From NCBI GenBank assembly GCA_022559845.1, contig CM040124.1:72997491-73061490 (forward strand): a stretch of 64,000 nucleotides of DNA, in the 5' to 3' direction. Source of the DNA: Amorphophallus konjac. Taxonomy: Eukaryota; Streptophyta; Magnoliopsida; Alismatales; Araceae. Shown here piece after piece: positions 11,046-23,214 of this stretch; position 1 is the first letter of the stretch, and every line of letters starts with the position of its first letter. A program made the position numbers and the translations under genes. The notes under the pieces were generated by a model. It was not told the origin of the DNA and searched no databases. It worked only from the letters and a program-made list of their open reading frames with translations.

Positions 11046-11564
11046 CTATGGAAATCTTCTTTTCATAAATTCTTCAGTTTCCCATGTAACTTCTTGTTCT
11101 AAACATCGATTCTATTGGATTTTCACCATAGGGATCGTCTTCTTCCTTAGAACTCGAACTTCTCGGTCGAGGATCTTCAGTGGCTTCTGCTCGTAGGTAA
11201 GGTCCTTCTGTACCACTAAATCATTGTGGTCAATGACATGGAAGGGATCGTGCATGTATTTCTTCAGCATCGAAACATGAAATACGTTGTGCACTTCTGA
11301 CAGTTGCGGAGGTAGGGCAATGCGATAAGCCACTTCGCCTACTCTTTCCAGCACTTCGAATGGATCGATAAACCTTGGTGTTAATTTGCCTTCCACACCA
11401 AATCTTCTAATGCATCGGCCGGGAGATACCTCGAGGAAAACATGATCTTCGACTTGAAATTCCAGGTCTCGCCTTCTGTTATTGGCATAAGATTTCTGCC
11501 TGGACTGTGCTATCTTTAACCTTTCTCGGATGAGGTGTATCTTCTCGGTAGAATCTCGCACCAT
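11046..11564 (-). pseudogene. M integrase C-terminal domain and chromodomain
   Basis: This is the C-terminal part of Pol. It has the RRRDLEFQVEDHVFLEVSP beta-barrel region, then HNVFHVSMLKKYMHDP. The chromodomain-like end runs from LREKK-type sequence through VTWETEEFMKRRFP and stops at 11046-11048. Chromodomains of chromovirus integrases are thought to steer insertion to heterochromatin. The layout fits the Tekay/Del clade. An amber TAG at 11112-11114 sits at the position usually held by Trp in the chromodomain, so a G-to-A change is the likely cause. Confidence 0.8.
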
Positions 11565-11579
11565 GTAGGGGCCTAAAAT

Positions 11580-12571
11580 TTATTTTTCACCAACTTCATC
11601 CCAACATATAGGAGATCGGCAACTCCTACCATATAATGCCTCAAAAGGTGCCATTTGTATACTGGCATGATAGCTATTGTTATATGCCAATTCGACTAGT
11701 GGTAAGTGGTCATGCCAACTTCCGCCGAAGTCTATAATGCATGCTCTCAACATATCTTCCACAACTTGATTAGTCCTCTCGGTCTGTCCACTGTCTGGGG
11801 ATGGAAAACAGTGTTGTAATTGAGTTTCGTCCCCAGAGAGTGCTGTAGACTCTTCCAAAAATGAGAGGTGAAGCGCGGGTCTCGATCAGATACTATCGAG
11901 ACGGGAACTCCATGCAATCTTACCATCTCCTTAATACACAGGGCAGTAAGTACGTCGACTGACCATCGGCTTTTGATGGGTAAGAAATGGGCCGATTTAG
12001 TTAGTCGGTCGATAATTACCCAAATTTCATCATAACCGCCCCTAGACTTGGGCAAACCCATGATAAAGTCCATGACAATGTCTTCCCACTTCCACTTGGG
12101 AATATCCAGTGGATGTAGCTTTCCGGCGGGTTTTTGATGTTCCGCCTTCACTTGTTGGCATGTGAGGCAACGAGACACAAAGTCTGCTACCTCCCTTTTC
12201 ATGTTAGGCCACCAGAAAGTTCTTTTCAAGTCTTGGTACATCTTAGTGGCTCCAGGGTGGATTGTGTACCTCGATCTATGAGCTTCTTCAAGAATCTTCT
12301 TCTTCAATTCGGGGCAGTCGGGCACACATGTCCGTTCATGAAATAGCAATCTGCCATCAGGTGCCAGCTTGAAATCAAGTCTCTCGTCCAGCTTGCTTTT
12401 TATCTCCACTAGAGAGGGATCTTCTTCCTGTGGCTCCTTGATTTCAGGTAGCAAATCTGGATGTAGGCTCATATGTGATAGAATAATACACATGTTCTTC
12501 TCATCTGTGCTGATATCAAGCTCAGAGAATTTCTCCAACAGCTTCCATTCTTGTATCATACAGTTGGCCAA
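11580..12571 (-). pseudogene. M integrase zinc finger and catalytic core
   Basis: The integrase HHCC finger (HRSRYTIHPG, then CLTCQQVKAEH) is followed by the core: MDFIMGLPKSRGGYDEIWV holds the first catalytic Asp, and [17 protein letters not shown] the second. The Glu-bearing segment ([15 protein letters not shown]) lies in another frame at 11580-11858, so a frameshift sits near 11790. The enzyme would join element DNA to the chromosome. The product continues toward the C-terminal domain at 11564 after another break. Related by sequence style to chromovirus Pol, with long conserved blocks. Confidence 0.85.
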
Positions 12572-12631
12572 TATCGCTCTCGGCTTTCGATTAAGGGCAT
12601 CAGCTACAGAATTACCCTTACCAAGATGATA

Positions 12632-13995
12632 CTATATAGTGAAGTCGAAATCCTTGAGATACTCGAGCCAACGCCTTTGCCGCATGTTCAGCTCCTTTTG
12701 GGAGAATAAGTACTTGAGGCTTTTATGATCAGAGTACACAGTGAATTGTTCTCCGTAGAGATAGTGTCTCCAGATCTTCAAAGCAAATACTACCGCAGCC
12801 AGTTCTAAGTCGTGAACCGGGTAATTCTTCTCATGCTTCTTCAATTGTCGGGAAGAGTATGCAATGACTCTCCCATTCTGCATCAATACACATCCGAGGC
12901 CAATACCAGAAGCATCGGTATATACCTCGTATTTTTCTCCTTCCATTGGTAATGATAAGACTGGAGCAGTGGTCAAGAGGTCCTTCAAAGTTTGGAAACT
13001 CATTTCACAATCTTCCTTCCACTCATAAGGCACTTCTTTACGGGTTAACCTGGTCAGAGGAACAACAATTTTGGAGAAGTCCTTGATAAAACGCCGGTAG
13101 TAACTAGCTAGACCCAAGAAGCTCCGAATCTCAGTTGCATTTCTGGGTCGTTCCCAGTTCTTCATGGCTTTGACCTTTGATGGGTCAACAGCAATTCCAT
13201 TCTTCGAAATGATATGGCCTAAGAAGGATACTTCCTCGAGCCAGAACTCGCATTTGCTGAATTTGGCATATAGCTTGTTTTCCCTTAATATCTGCAATGC
13301 CTTCTTGAGGTGTTCTTCATGATCTCTTCGGTCTTTGAATAGATCAGAATATCATCAATAAAGACCACAATAAATTGGTCTAAATAAGGCCTGAATATGT
13401 TGTTCATTAATTGCATAAAAGCTGCGGGGGCATTTGTTAGTCCGAAAGGCATAATAGTAAATTCGTAATGCCCATACCTACTTCGGAATGTAGTTTTATG
13501 AATATCTTCTTCTTTGATCTTCAATTGGTGGTAACCAGAACGAAGATCAATCTTGGAGAAATATAAAGCTCCAGATAGTTGATCGAACAGCTCATCAATC
13601 CTTGGCGGTGGATACTTGTTCTTGATTGTAAGATGATTTAGCTGCCGATAATCTATGCATAATCTCATCGATCCGTCCTTCTTTTTGACGAATAGCACGG
13701 GTGCTCCCCATGGGGAAGTACTCGGCCTGATAAAACCCTTGTTCAATAACTCCATTAGTTGTTCCTTTAGTTCCTTCAGCTCAGCAGGGTACATTCTGTA
13801 TGGTGCCCTAGAAACAGGACCAGCACCGGGGACAAGGTCGATTGTAAACGACACTTCCTTTTCCGGGGGTAAGCCGGGCAATTCTTCTGGAAAGACATCG
13901 GGAAAATCCCGAATTACATGGATGTCTTCAAGTTTAATCTCCTCGGCTTTTATGGTAGTCACGAAAGCTATGAAAGCCATACATCCCTTATTCAT
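12632..13995 (-). pseudogene. M reverse transcriptase and RNase H
   Basis: RT starts after the protease with [20 protein letters not shown]. It contains [48 protein letters not shown] and the catalytic FIDDILIYS. The frame changes near 13295. The connection and RNase H continue with [41 protein letters not shown] and [15 protein letters not shown]. The enzyme copies element RNA into DNA and removes the RNA strand. Apart from the frameshift the motifs are well kept, so M is younger or less decayed than the flanking repeats. Confidence 0.88.
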
Positions 13996-14393
13996 AAGTT
14001 TACTAGCTCGGAGTGCTGATATAAGAAGTGATTTATTCGAGGGCTATTGTAAACTAGTTCTGGAAAATCCACGAAGGTTACCTTGCCATGCCGGCAATCT
14101 ACCGTCGCTTGGTGTGTGGATAACCAGTCGGCACCTAGTATGACATCATAACCCTTCATATCTAGGCATATCAGGTCAGCAGGCAAATTGCTTCCCTTAA
14201 TCATCACTTCACAATTTAGATAGTGGTAAGTGATATCAGACTCGTTTCCAAGAGGTGTAGATATTACCAAATCTAACAGTTCATGTTTCTTAGAAAATGA
14301 AGCAGCAAATTGGTTGGAAACGAATGAATGAGTTGCTCCGGTATCAAATAGAACTTGAGCAGTTTTAGAACAAATAGTGAGAGTACCTTCCAC
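13992..14393 (-). pseudogene. M aspartic protease
   Basis: A retropepsin-like domain with the catalytic motif LFDTGATHSFVS near the N-terminus and the hydrophobic GYDVILGADWLSTHQATVDC block typical of Ty3/gypsy proteases. It would process the Gag-Pol polyprotein. The frame differs from RT, and the reading is broken near 13995-14040. It follows gag directly, the normal order. Confidence 0.85.
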
Positions 14394-14429
14394 AATTCCG
14401 CCTTCAGTGGGTTCCGTCTCTCGGAGAGC

Positions 14430-15387
14430 TTACAGGCGGCCTTGTTTCTTTATCGGACGCTTCTTGTCTTTGGTGTCTTGTTCCTTCATCAGCGGGCAGT
14501 CTGGAATTCGATGCTCGTGACTCCCACATCGAATATAAGCTCCAAACTTCCTCCAGCATTCCTTGGTCTTATGACCAGCTTTATCACAATACTTGCAAAT
14601 CTCTTTAGAGGGAGTGGCGGTGGAGAATGGCCTGTCATTCTTCTGGAATTTCTTTGCCTTGGAGAGCTCCCCTCCCATGAAGAACCACTTCTTATTAGAA
14701 TGATTGCTTGAATTTTCCCGGGCTTGTGATGGGTTCCTTCTTGTCTCTTCCTCGGATTCTCTCAGATAATTCGGTGGCGTCTTCTAGTAGTTGGGCACGC
14801 GGAACTATCTCCGAATAGACTTGGATGTCCATCGGGGCAAGTTGTGTGATATAATGGGGCCGAAGTCCGTTGAGGAATCTTCTCACCTTCATCTTCTCCG
14901 TACACACAAAGTGGGGTGCATACTTTGATAATCTTGAGAACTGGGCCTCATACTCGGCCACTTTCAAGCCCCGTTGTTTTAGAACGGCGAATTCCGCGGC
15001 CTTCTTCTCCTGGATATGGTCGGAGAAGTATTTGTTGTTGAAATGCTCCTTGAATTCTTCCCATGTGACATGGTCTTCTGGTAGTGTTGCTTCTATGGAT
15101 TCCCACCAGCATCGAGCGTCCCACTCCAGTTGGAATATGGCCAGTAAAACCTTCTCTTCGTCCGCGCATTGCATCACACGGAAGATTCGTTCCATCTCCT
15201 TTAGCCAATTCTCGACATCCTCGGGGTCGGACGAACCCGTGAACCTCAGTGGGTTCATGTTACGGAAACTTCGGTGGAGATCTCCCGCTCCACGGTTTGC
15301 TCCACCTTGGGCCACCTGCTGTAGTGCCTGTGTGAGGCCTTGCACGGTGCACTGCATCTCGCGCCATTGTGCTCTTTCAGCAGCCAT
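14430..15387 (-). pseudogene. M Gag (capsid plus two zinc knuckles)
   Basis: The ORF from ATG at 15387 gives a 230-residue capsid region: LRFTGSSDPEDVENWLKEME, WDARCWWESIE and VAEYEAQFSRLSKYAP, the usual retrotransposon gag pattern. A frame change leads to 14678-14430 with two knuckles. The first, CKYCDKAGHKTKECW, is intact. The second, YIRCGSHEHRIPDC, has Tyr in place of the first Cys. Gag would form the particle and bind RNA. The start is supported by its position just downstream of the primer site and leader. Confidence 0.87.
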
Positions 15388-15618
15388 GATCCTAAAAAAG
15401 AGTTTAAGAATAATAAAGGTCGGGTTTATTTATAAGGTCAAAGTCATTATAGATCTTAACCCATGGTGTTACCCATCTCATCGGGTAAGGTATATCTATC
15501 CTTGGACTCTCGTTTTTTTTTAACCTAGATTTCAATCATGACCGTAATTTTTTTTTCTAACCTCTTATTTCTTCTAGTTTCCTAGGTTTGAAAATCTAGG
15601 CTCTGATATCACGAAGAC
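15388..15618 (-). promoter_or_regulatory. M leader with tRNA primer-binding site
   Basis: On the minus strand the sequence after the LTR end (GACGTGACA) is a short spacer and then TGATATCAGAGCCTAG at about 15597-15612. This differs by one base from TGGTATCAGAGC, the plant initiator-Met tRNA primer site. The rest up to the gag ATG at 15387 is an AT-rich leader with a T-run at 15549-15559. Confidence 0.8.
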
Positions 15619-18600
15619 TGTCACGTCCCGAGCGCGGAAAATACTCGGATGCGTGGCGCGTCTATATAGATCGTGTCATTAGAGCGATAAGAATTTTAAC
15701 ATACAAAATTTTGGAGTGCGCAAATGACTAAAAATCTAATAAATTCAATAGTCCAAGTGACGATTATTTAATTAATCAAAGGTATTAAATATAGTCCATG
15801 AAAATTTCTAAATTTAGAAAGCCAAACATTTGGCTACATGACTTAGCACAAGGTTTATACCACTAACTGACATAACTGGGAATACAAAGTAGACTCAAAT
15901 AAATTCAAAGACACGACTAGCTAATGATAGATGGTTGGCGTTCTAGCACTCTTCACTCGGCCTTAAACCCATTCTTGTCGCTATCCGATTTACTTGAAAA
16001 TGTTAAGAAGCAACTGGATGAGCGAATCGCTCAGTAGGAATTACATCTCAAATTCGAGCAATCTTTACGTGAATTACAATTTATATGTATTATCAGTATG
16101 GCTATGCATGACGTACGTATAAAAGAATCGGGTATGCAGGTATATCTATACATGATGAACAATAAGATATCAAGAGCTGTATACAGAGAGTATATCAAGA
16201 TTTCAAGTATTTGACAAGCAGTATTTCAAGAATTATAGATGTAAATGCCACTTCGGGTCTAGCAGGGATTCATGTACGATTACGAATTTAAGTGCGAGTA
16301 TGTACTCATATACAAATATATCTCAGGTACGAGCAAATAAAATTTAATTCAAGTAAATAAAGTTAAGTACGTATCAGTAGACTTGGCTATTTCAATCAAG
16401 CAAGTATTTCACCCTTTCTCGGGCCACAAGTCAAGTATTGCCCGTTCTGGGCCACGCAAGTCAAGTCAAGTGAGTAAAGAGAGAGTAGGGTGGAGTGTCT
16501 CAAGTCAAGCAAGTACTCCGGTGCAATGCTAAACACCGTGGTCAATAAACTCCCATAGGTACAAGTAATTTCGAGTGCTCCTCCCAGGACCAGACCGGGC
16601 CCTATATGCACAGCATTTCATGTATTACTTTTGACATCCACTCTCATTTTATAGCTAATATAAGGTTTCAAGGGTTGCCTTAGTAGGATATACAAGGTAG
16701 ATTTTTATGGAATGGAATTCAAGGACTCATAATATGTAAGAAAATGACTTAGGGTTGCGTCGGTATAAACCACGATAGAAATGAGGGAAAAAGTACTAAT
16801 TTATATACTTTTTCCTAAACAAAAACTCTAGATAACTCTATAGTAAGGTTAAACAAAAGTTAGAACATCCCATAAGGGCCATTATGCAATTATGTCACTT
16901 TACTATTTAAGAATACTATTCAATTACTATTCATTACTATTCACTTACTATTCATTTACACTATTCACCCAAATAACACCCGTCATCATTTTTGTGAACG
17001 ATGACTGTTTAAACAGTCGTCATTTCTAAGTTTATGTATATATTAATCGTTTAGTATATTAATCATCAATGTGAAAGAATTAATAAATGTGAATCATGAT
17101 ATCTAATCTAATGCACGAGCATACCGTTAGATTCTTTATATTTTTCTCTATCTATCTACGTGTCTATATCAAAAAAATTCTTTTATTTGGAAAAGTGATA
17201 CTATTCATTGAAATAGTGACTTTTATACACTATTCATATCGTAAAAATTTCTCAAAAATAGAAAGTAAGGATATGGACTGGTAAAGGATATTCTTGGGAG
17301 TTCAGAATCATATTCATGCGAAATTGTTGGGTTTTACTATTCAATAAATTAGGGTGATTTACGCCGGGAAGGTACATTCCGTGACTCAAAATACTATTCA
17401 AACACTATTCATTTTTAATACTTTCAGTAAATCAGGAATTGAGTACATGGTTAAATAGAGAAAAATATGAGGGTTTCAGAACCATGTTCATGCAGGAGTT
17501 TCGTCATTAGGTTAAAAAAGTTATAATTATCTGAACATGGTGGCTCGGCATTATGAGTCACAGTTTACTATTTAAATACTATTCATTTTTAATTCTTTCC
17601 GTAAATCAAGAATCGAGGACATGGACAGGTAGAGAAAAATCTCAGAATCACAGAAATATGTTCAGTCAAAATTTTCATGCTCCGGTTTATTAGTTATAGG
17701 TTTTTGAATGTTTTGATTTACTGGTTTCTAAAAATTTCAAGAAAATGAATTGACGACATTGGTGTCTTCAATTAATTGACAACTGTTAGCACAGTCTTCA
17801 ATTTGATAATTGACGCCCTGGTCATGGGTGTTATTTATAAAATTATTTCACTATTCATGCACTATTCATGCACTATTCATCCGTGTGAAAATATTCTGAA
17901 TCAAGAATTAATGATACGAATATGTTGAGAAAAATGTCAGGATTCCAGAAACATGTTCATGCATAAATTTCGTGCTTTAGTTTGATAGTTATGTATTTTT
18001 GAATGTGTTGAATTATCAATTACTCAAAATTCCAGAAATCGAATTGACGACATCATGCATGTCTTCAATTAATTGACGACTGTTTGCACAGTCTTCAATT
18101 TGGTAATTGACGCTCTGGTCAGGGGCGTCATTTACAAAAGTGTTTCACTATTCATGCACTATTCATGTACTATTCATCAGTGTGAAAATGTTCTGAATCA
18201 GGAATTAATGATATGAATATGTTGAGAAAAATGTCAGATTCAGAAACATGTTCATGCAAAAATTTAGTGCTTTAAGTTGATAGTTATGGATTTTTGAATG
18301 TGTTGAATTATCAATTACTCAAAATTCCAGAAATCGAATTGACGACATGATGCATGTCTTCAATTAATTGATGACTGTTTGCAGAGTCTTCAATTTGGTA
18401 ATTGACGCCCTGTTCAGGGGCGTCATTTACAGAAACTGGTACACTATTTATGCACTATTCATCCATGTGAAAATGTTCTAAATTAGGAAATAATGATACG
18501 AATATGTTGAGAAAAATGTCAAGATTCTAGGAACATGTTTATGTAAAATTTTAGTGTTCTAGTTTGATGGTTATTGATTTTTGAATGTGTTGGATTTATT

Positions 18601-19435
18601 ATCTTCTGGAAAATTTAGAAATTAAAATGACGACACTGGGAGTGTCTTCATTTAAATGACGACTGTGATAACAGTCTTCTATTTCTAAATTGACGCCCTG
18701 GTCAGGGGCGTCATTTACAAAAAGGGCTGGGGCCCTCCGGATTTTTAAACATGAACGTATTCCACTAATAACAGAGGCTATATATTAAGGTTTAAAAATA
18801 TGGTTAATAATAAAAAAAACTAATATGCTCAAAAACTCATAAAACTCATGAAATCATACTTAATAGACTATGTTCAACTCATAAAGATCATGATAATATG
18901 TATCATGCTATTAAACTAGAATGATATATATATGATTATTGCTTGATTCAGATTATATAGCATGGTTAACTAGTTAATCGAACTCTAAGCATGAATCAGT
19001 TAACCTATTTAGCTACTGGTTAGGTAAGAATTTGAGAACACCTACCTTTTGACATGTGATACGAGGTTCAGAGCTGCAACAGGATCGCAGCAGGATGTAG
19101 CCTCGGGAGGACGACGCTTCTGCAGTACAGCAGTAGCCTCTGACAGTGCTACGGATGCGATTAGTTATAGGGAATGATAAGGCATTGGTTAGTGCCTTGT
19201 GGGTCATGCTGAGTGGGCATTATTTTTGTCAGCTCGAATGGGTTGCTCGTGTCTCAATCTTCTAGAATCACGTGTTTAAATGACGCCCGTGTAAAGGGTC
19301 GTTCATTTAATAAATGACGCCTTGCATGAGGGCGTCATTTATTTGGGTAGCATTATTGTGGCATTATTAATGAGAATGACGCCCTTCAAGAGGGCGTCAT
19401 TTGTTAGACACTTCTGCCCCCCTCACGTGATATCC

Positions 19436-19466
<31 letters not shown>

Positions 19467-19917
19467 TTTTATTAGAATGGGGTCTTCTTAAAAATGACGC
19501 ATGTATCCTTGGTCTTCAAGTTTGCAATTGACGGCCTAGTGAGGGGCGTCAATTCACTAAGTGGAGAAGGTGGAAGTCCACTTATGTACAAATCAGGGCC
19601 CATGTGTTTAAAGTTGTTTTGCACATTTGTATTCTAGTCCTCCTATAGTTTAATTCTTTAACCAAAGCCTAGGATTCTTTAAGAAGGGTGGATTACGTAT
19701 GCATAAAGTGTTGGGTGGTAATTTTATATACTAGCCCCCTAAGGTTTGGTTCTTTACATAGAACCCTCATGATTCTTTATGTCATAAAGTTGGGTTGGTT
19801 TGTACATTTACATTATAGTCCTTGTGAGGTTGAGTTCTTTATGTAAGACCTTCTTGTATGATTTCTTTTAAGAAGGAGTTTTGAATTTACGCAAAGGGAT
19901 TTATCGGGGATGCTACA
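15619..19917 (-). repeat. M element 5' LTR (about 4.3 kb)
   Basis: On the minus strand it runs from TGTAGCATCCCCGATAAAT (ending at plus position 19917) to CGGGACGTGACA (plus 15619), next to the primer site. The terminus at 19917 is shared with the other LTR at 10957. At 4.3 kb it is long. It contains the tandem 295-bp monomers (17751-18780), more hairpins of the TGACGCCC...GGGCGTCA type at 19270-19410, an AT microsatellite at 19434-19462, and many copies of TACTATTCA at 16905-17600. No coding sequence is supported. Confidence 0.8.
17751..18780 (-). repeat. Tandem 295-bp monomers carrying triple hairpins in the M LTR
   Basis: Monomers begin with TGACGACA at 17751, 18045, 18340 and 18628 (spacing 294, 295 and 288). 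Two more are in the 3' LTR (10445 and 10741, spacing 296). Each monomer holds three adjacent foldbacks: ATTGACGACATG/CATGTCTTCAAT, ATTGACGACTGT/ACAGTCTTCAAT, and TGACGCCCTG/CAGGGGCGTCA. Between them lie the ACTATTCATGCACTATTCAT-type sequence and an AT-rich spacer. Confidence 0.85.
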
Positions 19918-20275
19918 GTCCTTATACTCAATGGGCTGCCAGAAGCGTGCGTTGCCATGACAATAGAGGACCCTCTTGGGGAGGTCTTAGAGATGTCCAA
20001 CTGCACACAAACGCGAGCGGCAAGCGATCGTGTGAGGCATATGGTATTCCGGTCGACTTGCAAGGTTGGGCCAATGTTCCTGACGATGGAGAGTATCATT
20101 GCCTCACAGTAGAAGTTCACCGGGAGGTTCGGCAGCTCTAGCCAAATAGGGACCAGAGGGGAGTCAGCTTCCTTGGAGAAGTCCATGGTCCATTTGAAGA
20201 AGGTGAACGGCCTTCCTTGGATGTAGAGTGTGTCCTTCAACAATACTTGCAGGAAATCCTCTTTGTTGTGGAAAT
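19918..20275 (-). pseudogene. LINE ORF1 N-terminal fragment (copy 2)
   Basis: The minus-strand ORF ending at 20282 encodes the DUF4283-like start (FHNKEDFLQVLLKDTLYI, then PIWLELPNLPVNFYCEAM), matching 5244-5483. CAG at 20001-20003 replaces the stop seen in copy 1, but a lost base at about 19987 shifts the frame. The fragment ends at 19918 where M begins, so the knuckle and tail are missing. Confidence 0.7.
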
Positions 20276-22496
20276 GAAGCAACAGATGGCTTGGAGCGCC
20301 CGCCCCTCACCGGGCCCTCAAACAGCAGCATCGTGACCATGGTCTTGAGGACTATGAGTCTGATAATGCTTATGAGGGGTATGGCCGACGCCGTCGTGGC
20401 TTTCATCAGCCGAGAGATGAGGAGGATGATAGAGTCCTTAGGACCGTGCGAGCAGACCCTCCCACTTTTGACGGGTCCTTGGACCCGAAGGTCTATCTTG
20501 ATTGGGAGGCTGGCATGGACCGCTACTTCGAGTGGTTCGAGATGACGGACCACCGGAGAGTCAAGTTTGCTAAAATGAAGCTATTAGGGCAAGTGTAAAC
20601 TTATTGGAGGAATGTGCAGAGCTTGCTATTTCAGCGCCAGGAGCCCCATGTTAATCTTGGAATGAGATGAAGAACAAGTTTTGGCTTAAGTATCTTTTTG
20701 CCATGTACCGTTAGAGGCTCATTGACAGGTGGCCATAGTTGTCAAGGCGCCCGCCTAGGCGCCGCTTAAGCGGCGCCTAGGTGGGAAGGCGGTTTCGCGA
20801 AGCCTAGGCGCCCCCACGCCTTGTTGGGCTTGAAAAAGGCGCCGCCTAGGCGCCCAAAGCGGCGCCTAGGCGGCCCCCTTCTATCTTCGTCTCTCTCTCC
20901 CCCTTCTTGAACCCTGCGACCTGACCGCGCAGGTCGATCCGCGTGCGAGGGTGCACGATGGCGCGTTCGGACTCCACACTCTAACACTCTCTCTCTATTT
21001 CTCTCTCACACTCACAGTGAGACCCACCCTCTCTCTCCTACCCCCTCTCTCTATCTATATATCTCTTCTCTCCCCTTGCCCCCTTTTCTCTCTTTCCCCC
21101 ACCCTTCCTCCTCTCTCTCTCTCTCTCTCACACACACACAGTTCACAACTATCTCTCTCAGTCCCTCTCTCTCTATCCTGCCTTCTCCCCTTTTCAATTA
21201 ATAATAGGGTTAATTTGTTAATAAAGTATTTTAAATTTTAATTTGAATTTTGTATGTCTTATTTTTTTTACAGTGGTCATCTATGGTACTTCCCAGTTAT
21301 GTGTTGGTTTACTTTATTATTGATTGTATGTGATAAATGATAATGGGAGATGTCTTTTTCTTTTCGTATCTGCTTTATATCATATGTATGTTGTTTCGAG
21401 TATGATTTGCATATTTTTGGAAGAAATTGGCAAATAACAGGTTAGTATTTTATTTATTCTGAAAGTCCAATTTTAATTATTAATTTTATCTCAAAATAAA
21501 TTTTGATATTTTATTGCAATATCATTTCTATTAATTTTTATTTCTATGTTCATACTAGTGCTGTTTTCCATATTTGTAATAATCATGATTAATTTATATA
21601 AAAAAATTACGAATATATTAATTATGATATTTTTTATGAACTTGACGCCTAAGCGCTACTTAGGCAGGCGCCTAAGCGCTTAGGGACTCGAGGACCTCTA
21701 GCTCGCCTTGGTTGCCTTGTCACTTTGACAACTATACAGGTGGTAGAATCTCAATCAAGGGGATCGGTCCATGTCCCAGTACATCGCAGAGTTTGATGAA
21801 TATTTTTTACGATGTGACGTCCCTGTTTCCCGCTTCCGTCGTGGTCTGCGGCCCCACTTTCAGTATGAACTCTTTCGCCGCAATGTAACCACCCTGGAGG
21901 CCACATATCAGGCCGCTCTCGAGTTGGAGCAGTTTGAGTCGGACTTCACTCCTGTCCAGGGATCGGAGACCCTCTATCAGCATGGGTCCAACCCTTGTAC
22001 CATGCCCAGTTCTTATAGTCGGTTTCTGGTGTCTCGTCCCCCGGAACCCCCTCGCCAGGACCCTACTACTCTCAGGCCTCACACTTTCCCTCCAAGGGAT
22101 CCTTCCCCTCGCCAACAGGCAGCATTCCCCACCCCGCACCCTCAGCAGCCCACGTTGCCTGCCCGACCCCAGCTCCAACCACCCCCGGCTCGTCTAGAAG
22201 ACAAGGGAAAAGGGACGATAACCGGTGGAGCATCCTCGAGCATAGGGCCGCGTGACCAGTGCTATAGGTGTGGTGCAGTTGGCCATTTTGCAACCAAGTG
22301 TCCCACCCGAGAATCGTTGGCTATTTCGGACACTCCAGCCCGCGACCCCACACCAGTGCTAGTGCCGGTCAGCTATAAGCCGGATCTAGAACTCGCGGAG
22401 GAGTTCTTTGATGAGCTATTAGAAGAGCACGCTGACGTCTCGGGTACTCAAAACCTGGACCATGTGCAGTTGGGTGTGATCCTCCCAAACCTCTGA
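20276..22496 (+). pseudogene. Chromovirus gag (copy 2), split by the hAT-like element
   Basis: Same gene as 5516-7789. The capsid start (DPKVYLDWEAGMDRYFEWFE) lies upstream of the insertion at 20733-21735. The remaining 241 codons (21771-22496) are open and include the knuckle CYRCGAVGHFATKCP and the acidic tail, ending TGA at 22494-22496. An in-frame TAA occurs at about 20596 and TAG at about 20712. The 18-bp deletion near 21820 removes a short EEST-containing stretch seen in copy 1. It retains more open frame than copy 1. Confidence 0.8.
20733..21735. mobile_element. Non-autonomous hAT-like DNA transposon, copy 2 (1003 bp)
   Basis: Flanked by a perfect 8-bp direct repeat ACAGGTGG (20725-20732 and 21736-21743). 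Ends are CCATAGTTGTCAAGGCG and TTTGACAACTAT. It has the same internal plan as 5976-7010, with shorter subterminal palindromes. Because it sits at the same gag codon as copy 1, the insertion predates the segmental duplication. Confidence 0.8.
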
Positions 22497-23214
22497 AATC
22501 CCATAGGAGGCCAGTAGGTACATAGGTGTCTAGGCGTCCTCAACTTTGGGTTTTTTCGTTTGTATGCTAGTATTAATTATGGGTGTCTAGGTTTGTCTAG
22601 GGTCATGTATGAGTCTGTTTTGCTTTATTTATACAGTTTGTTTGTCGAGCATATAGGAGTTTGCATAGTCGTCGTTTTCAAGGCCAGCAACGCACGTATA
22701 AGGAGTTAGCTGACGCACACCGACGTGCCCGTGAGTTCCAAAAGGGATAGTACATCATGGTCAGGGTTAGACCTGAACGATTTCCCTCGGGGACTGTGAA
22801 GAAACTCCAGGCCCACGGTGCCAGCCCCTTTCGAGTCGTAAAGCGAGTGGGATTCAATGCGTACATTATTGAACTACCAGACAACTAGGGTATCAGTTCG
22901 ATGTTCAATGTTTCAGATCTGGCAGCATATTGAAACCCCGTTGTGATTCCTAGTGAGCTTTTAGGCTTTCTCTACCTATTGTGAGTGACACACCACCCGA
23001 GAGTCCACCTCTTCCAGCCCTATTACAACAACACAAGCATATAGATTGTATACTGGATGAGCAGGTGACCACCACCAAGAACGGAGCCTACCAAACACTT
23101 CTTAGTGCGTTGGCGAGGATGCCCCACGACGAACAATGCCTTGATCATATGCGGAGAGCTCAAGCATCGGGACCCTTACTCAATGGGGTCGAGTTCCTCT
23201 CACCTCGGGAGAAT
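22497..23214 (+). pseudogene. Pol-less spacer and integrase C-terminal remnant (copy 2)
   Basis: Same arrangement as 7790-8507. Integrase-tail residues are visible at about 22700-22920 (YKELADAHRRA, VRVRPERFPSGTVKKLQ, PFRVVKRVG), broken by TAG at about 22748 and again near 22887. The polypurine tract GGGAGAAT ends at 23214, directly before the LTR. No protease, RT or integrase core. Confidence 0.7.

Noticed and set aside
17751..18780. CRISPR-like array
   Set aside because: Repeats are 295-bp tandem monomers in a plant LTR, not short repeats with unique spacers.
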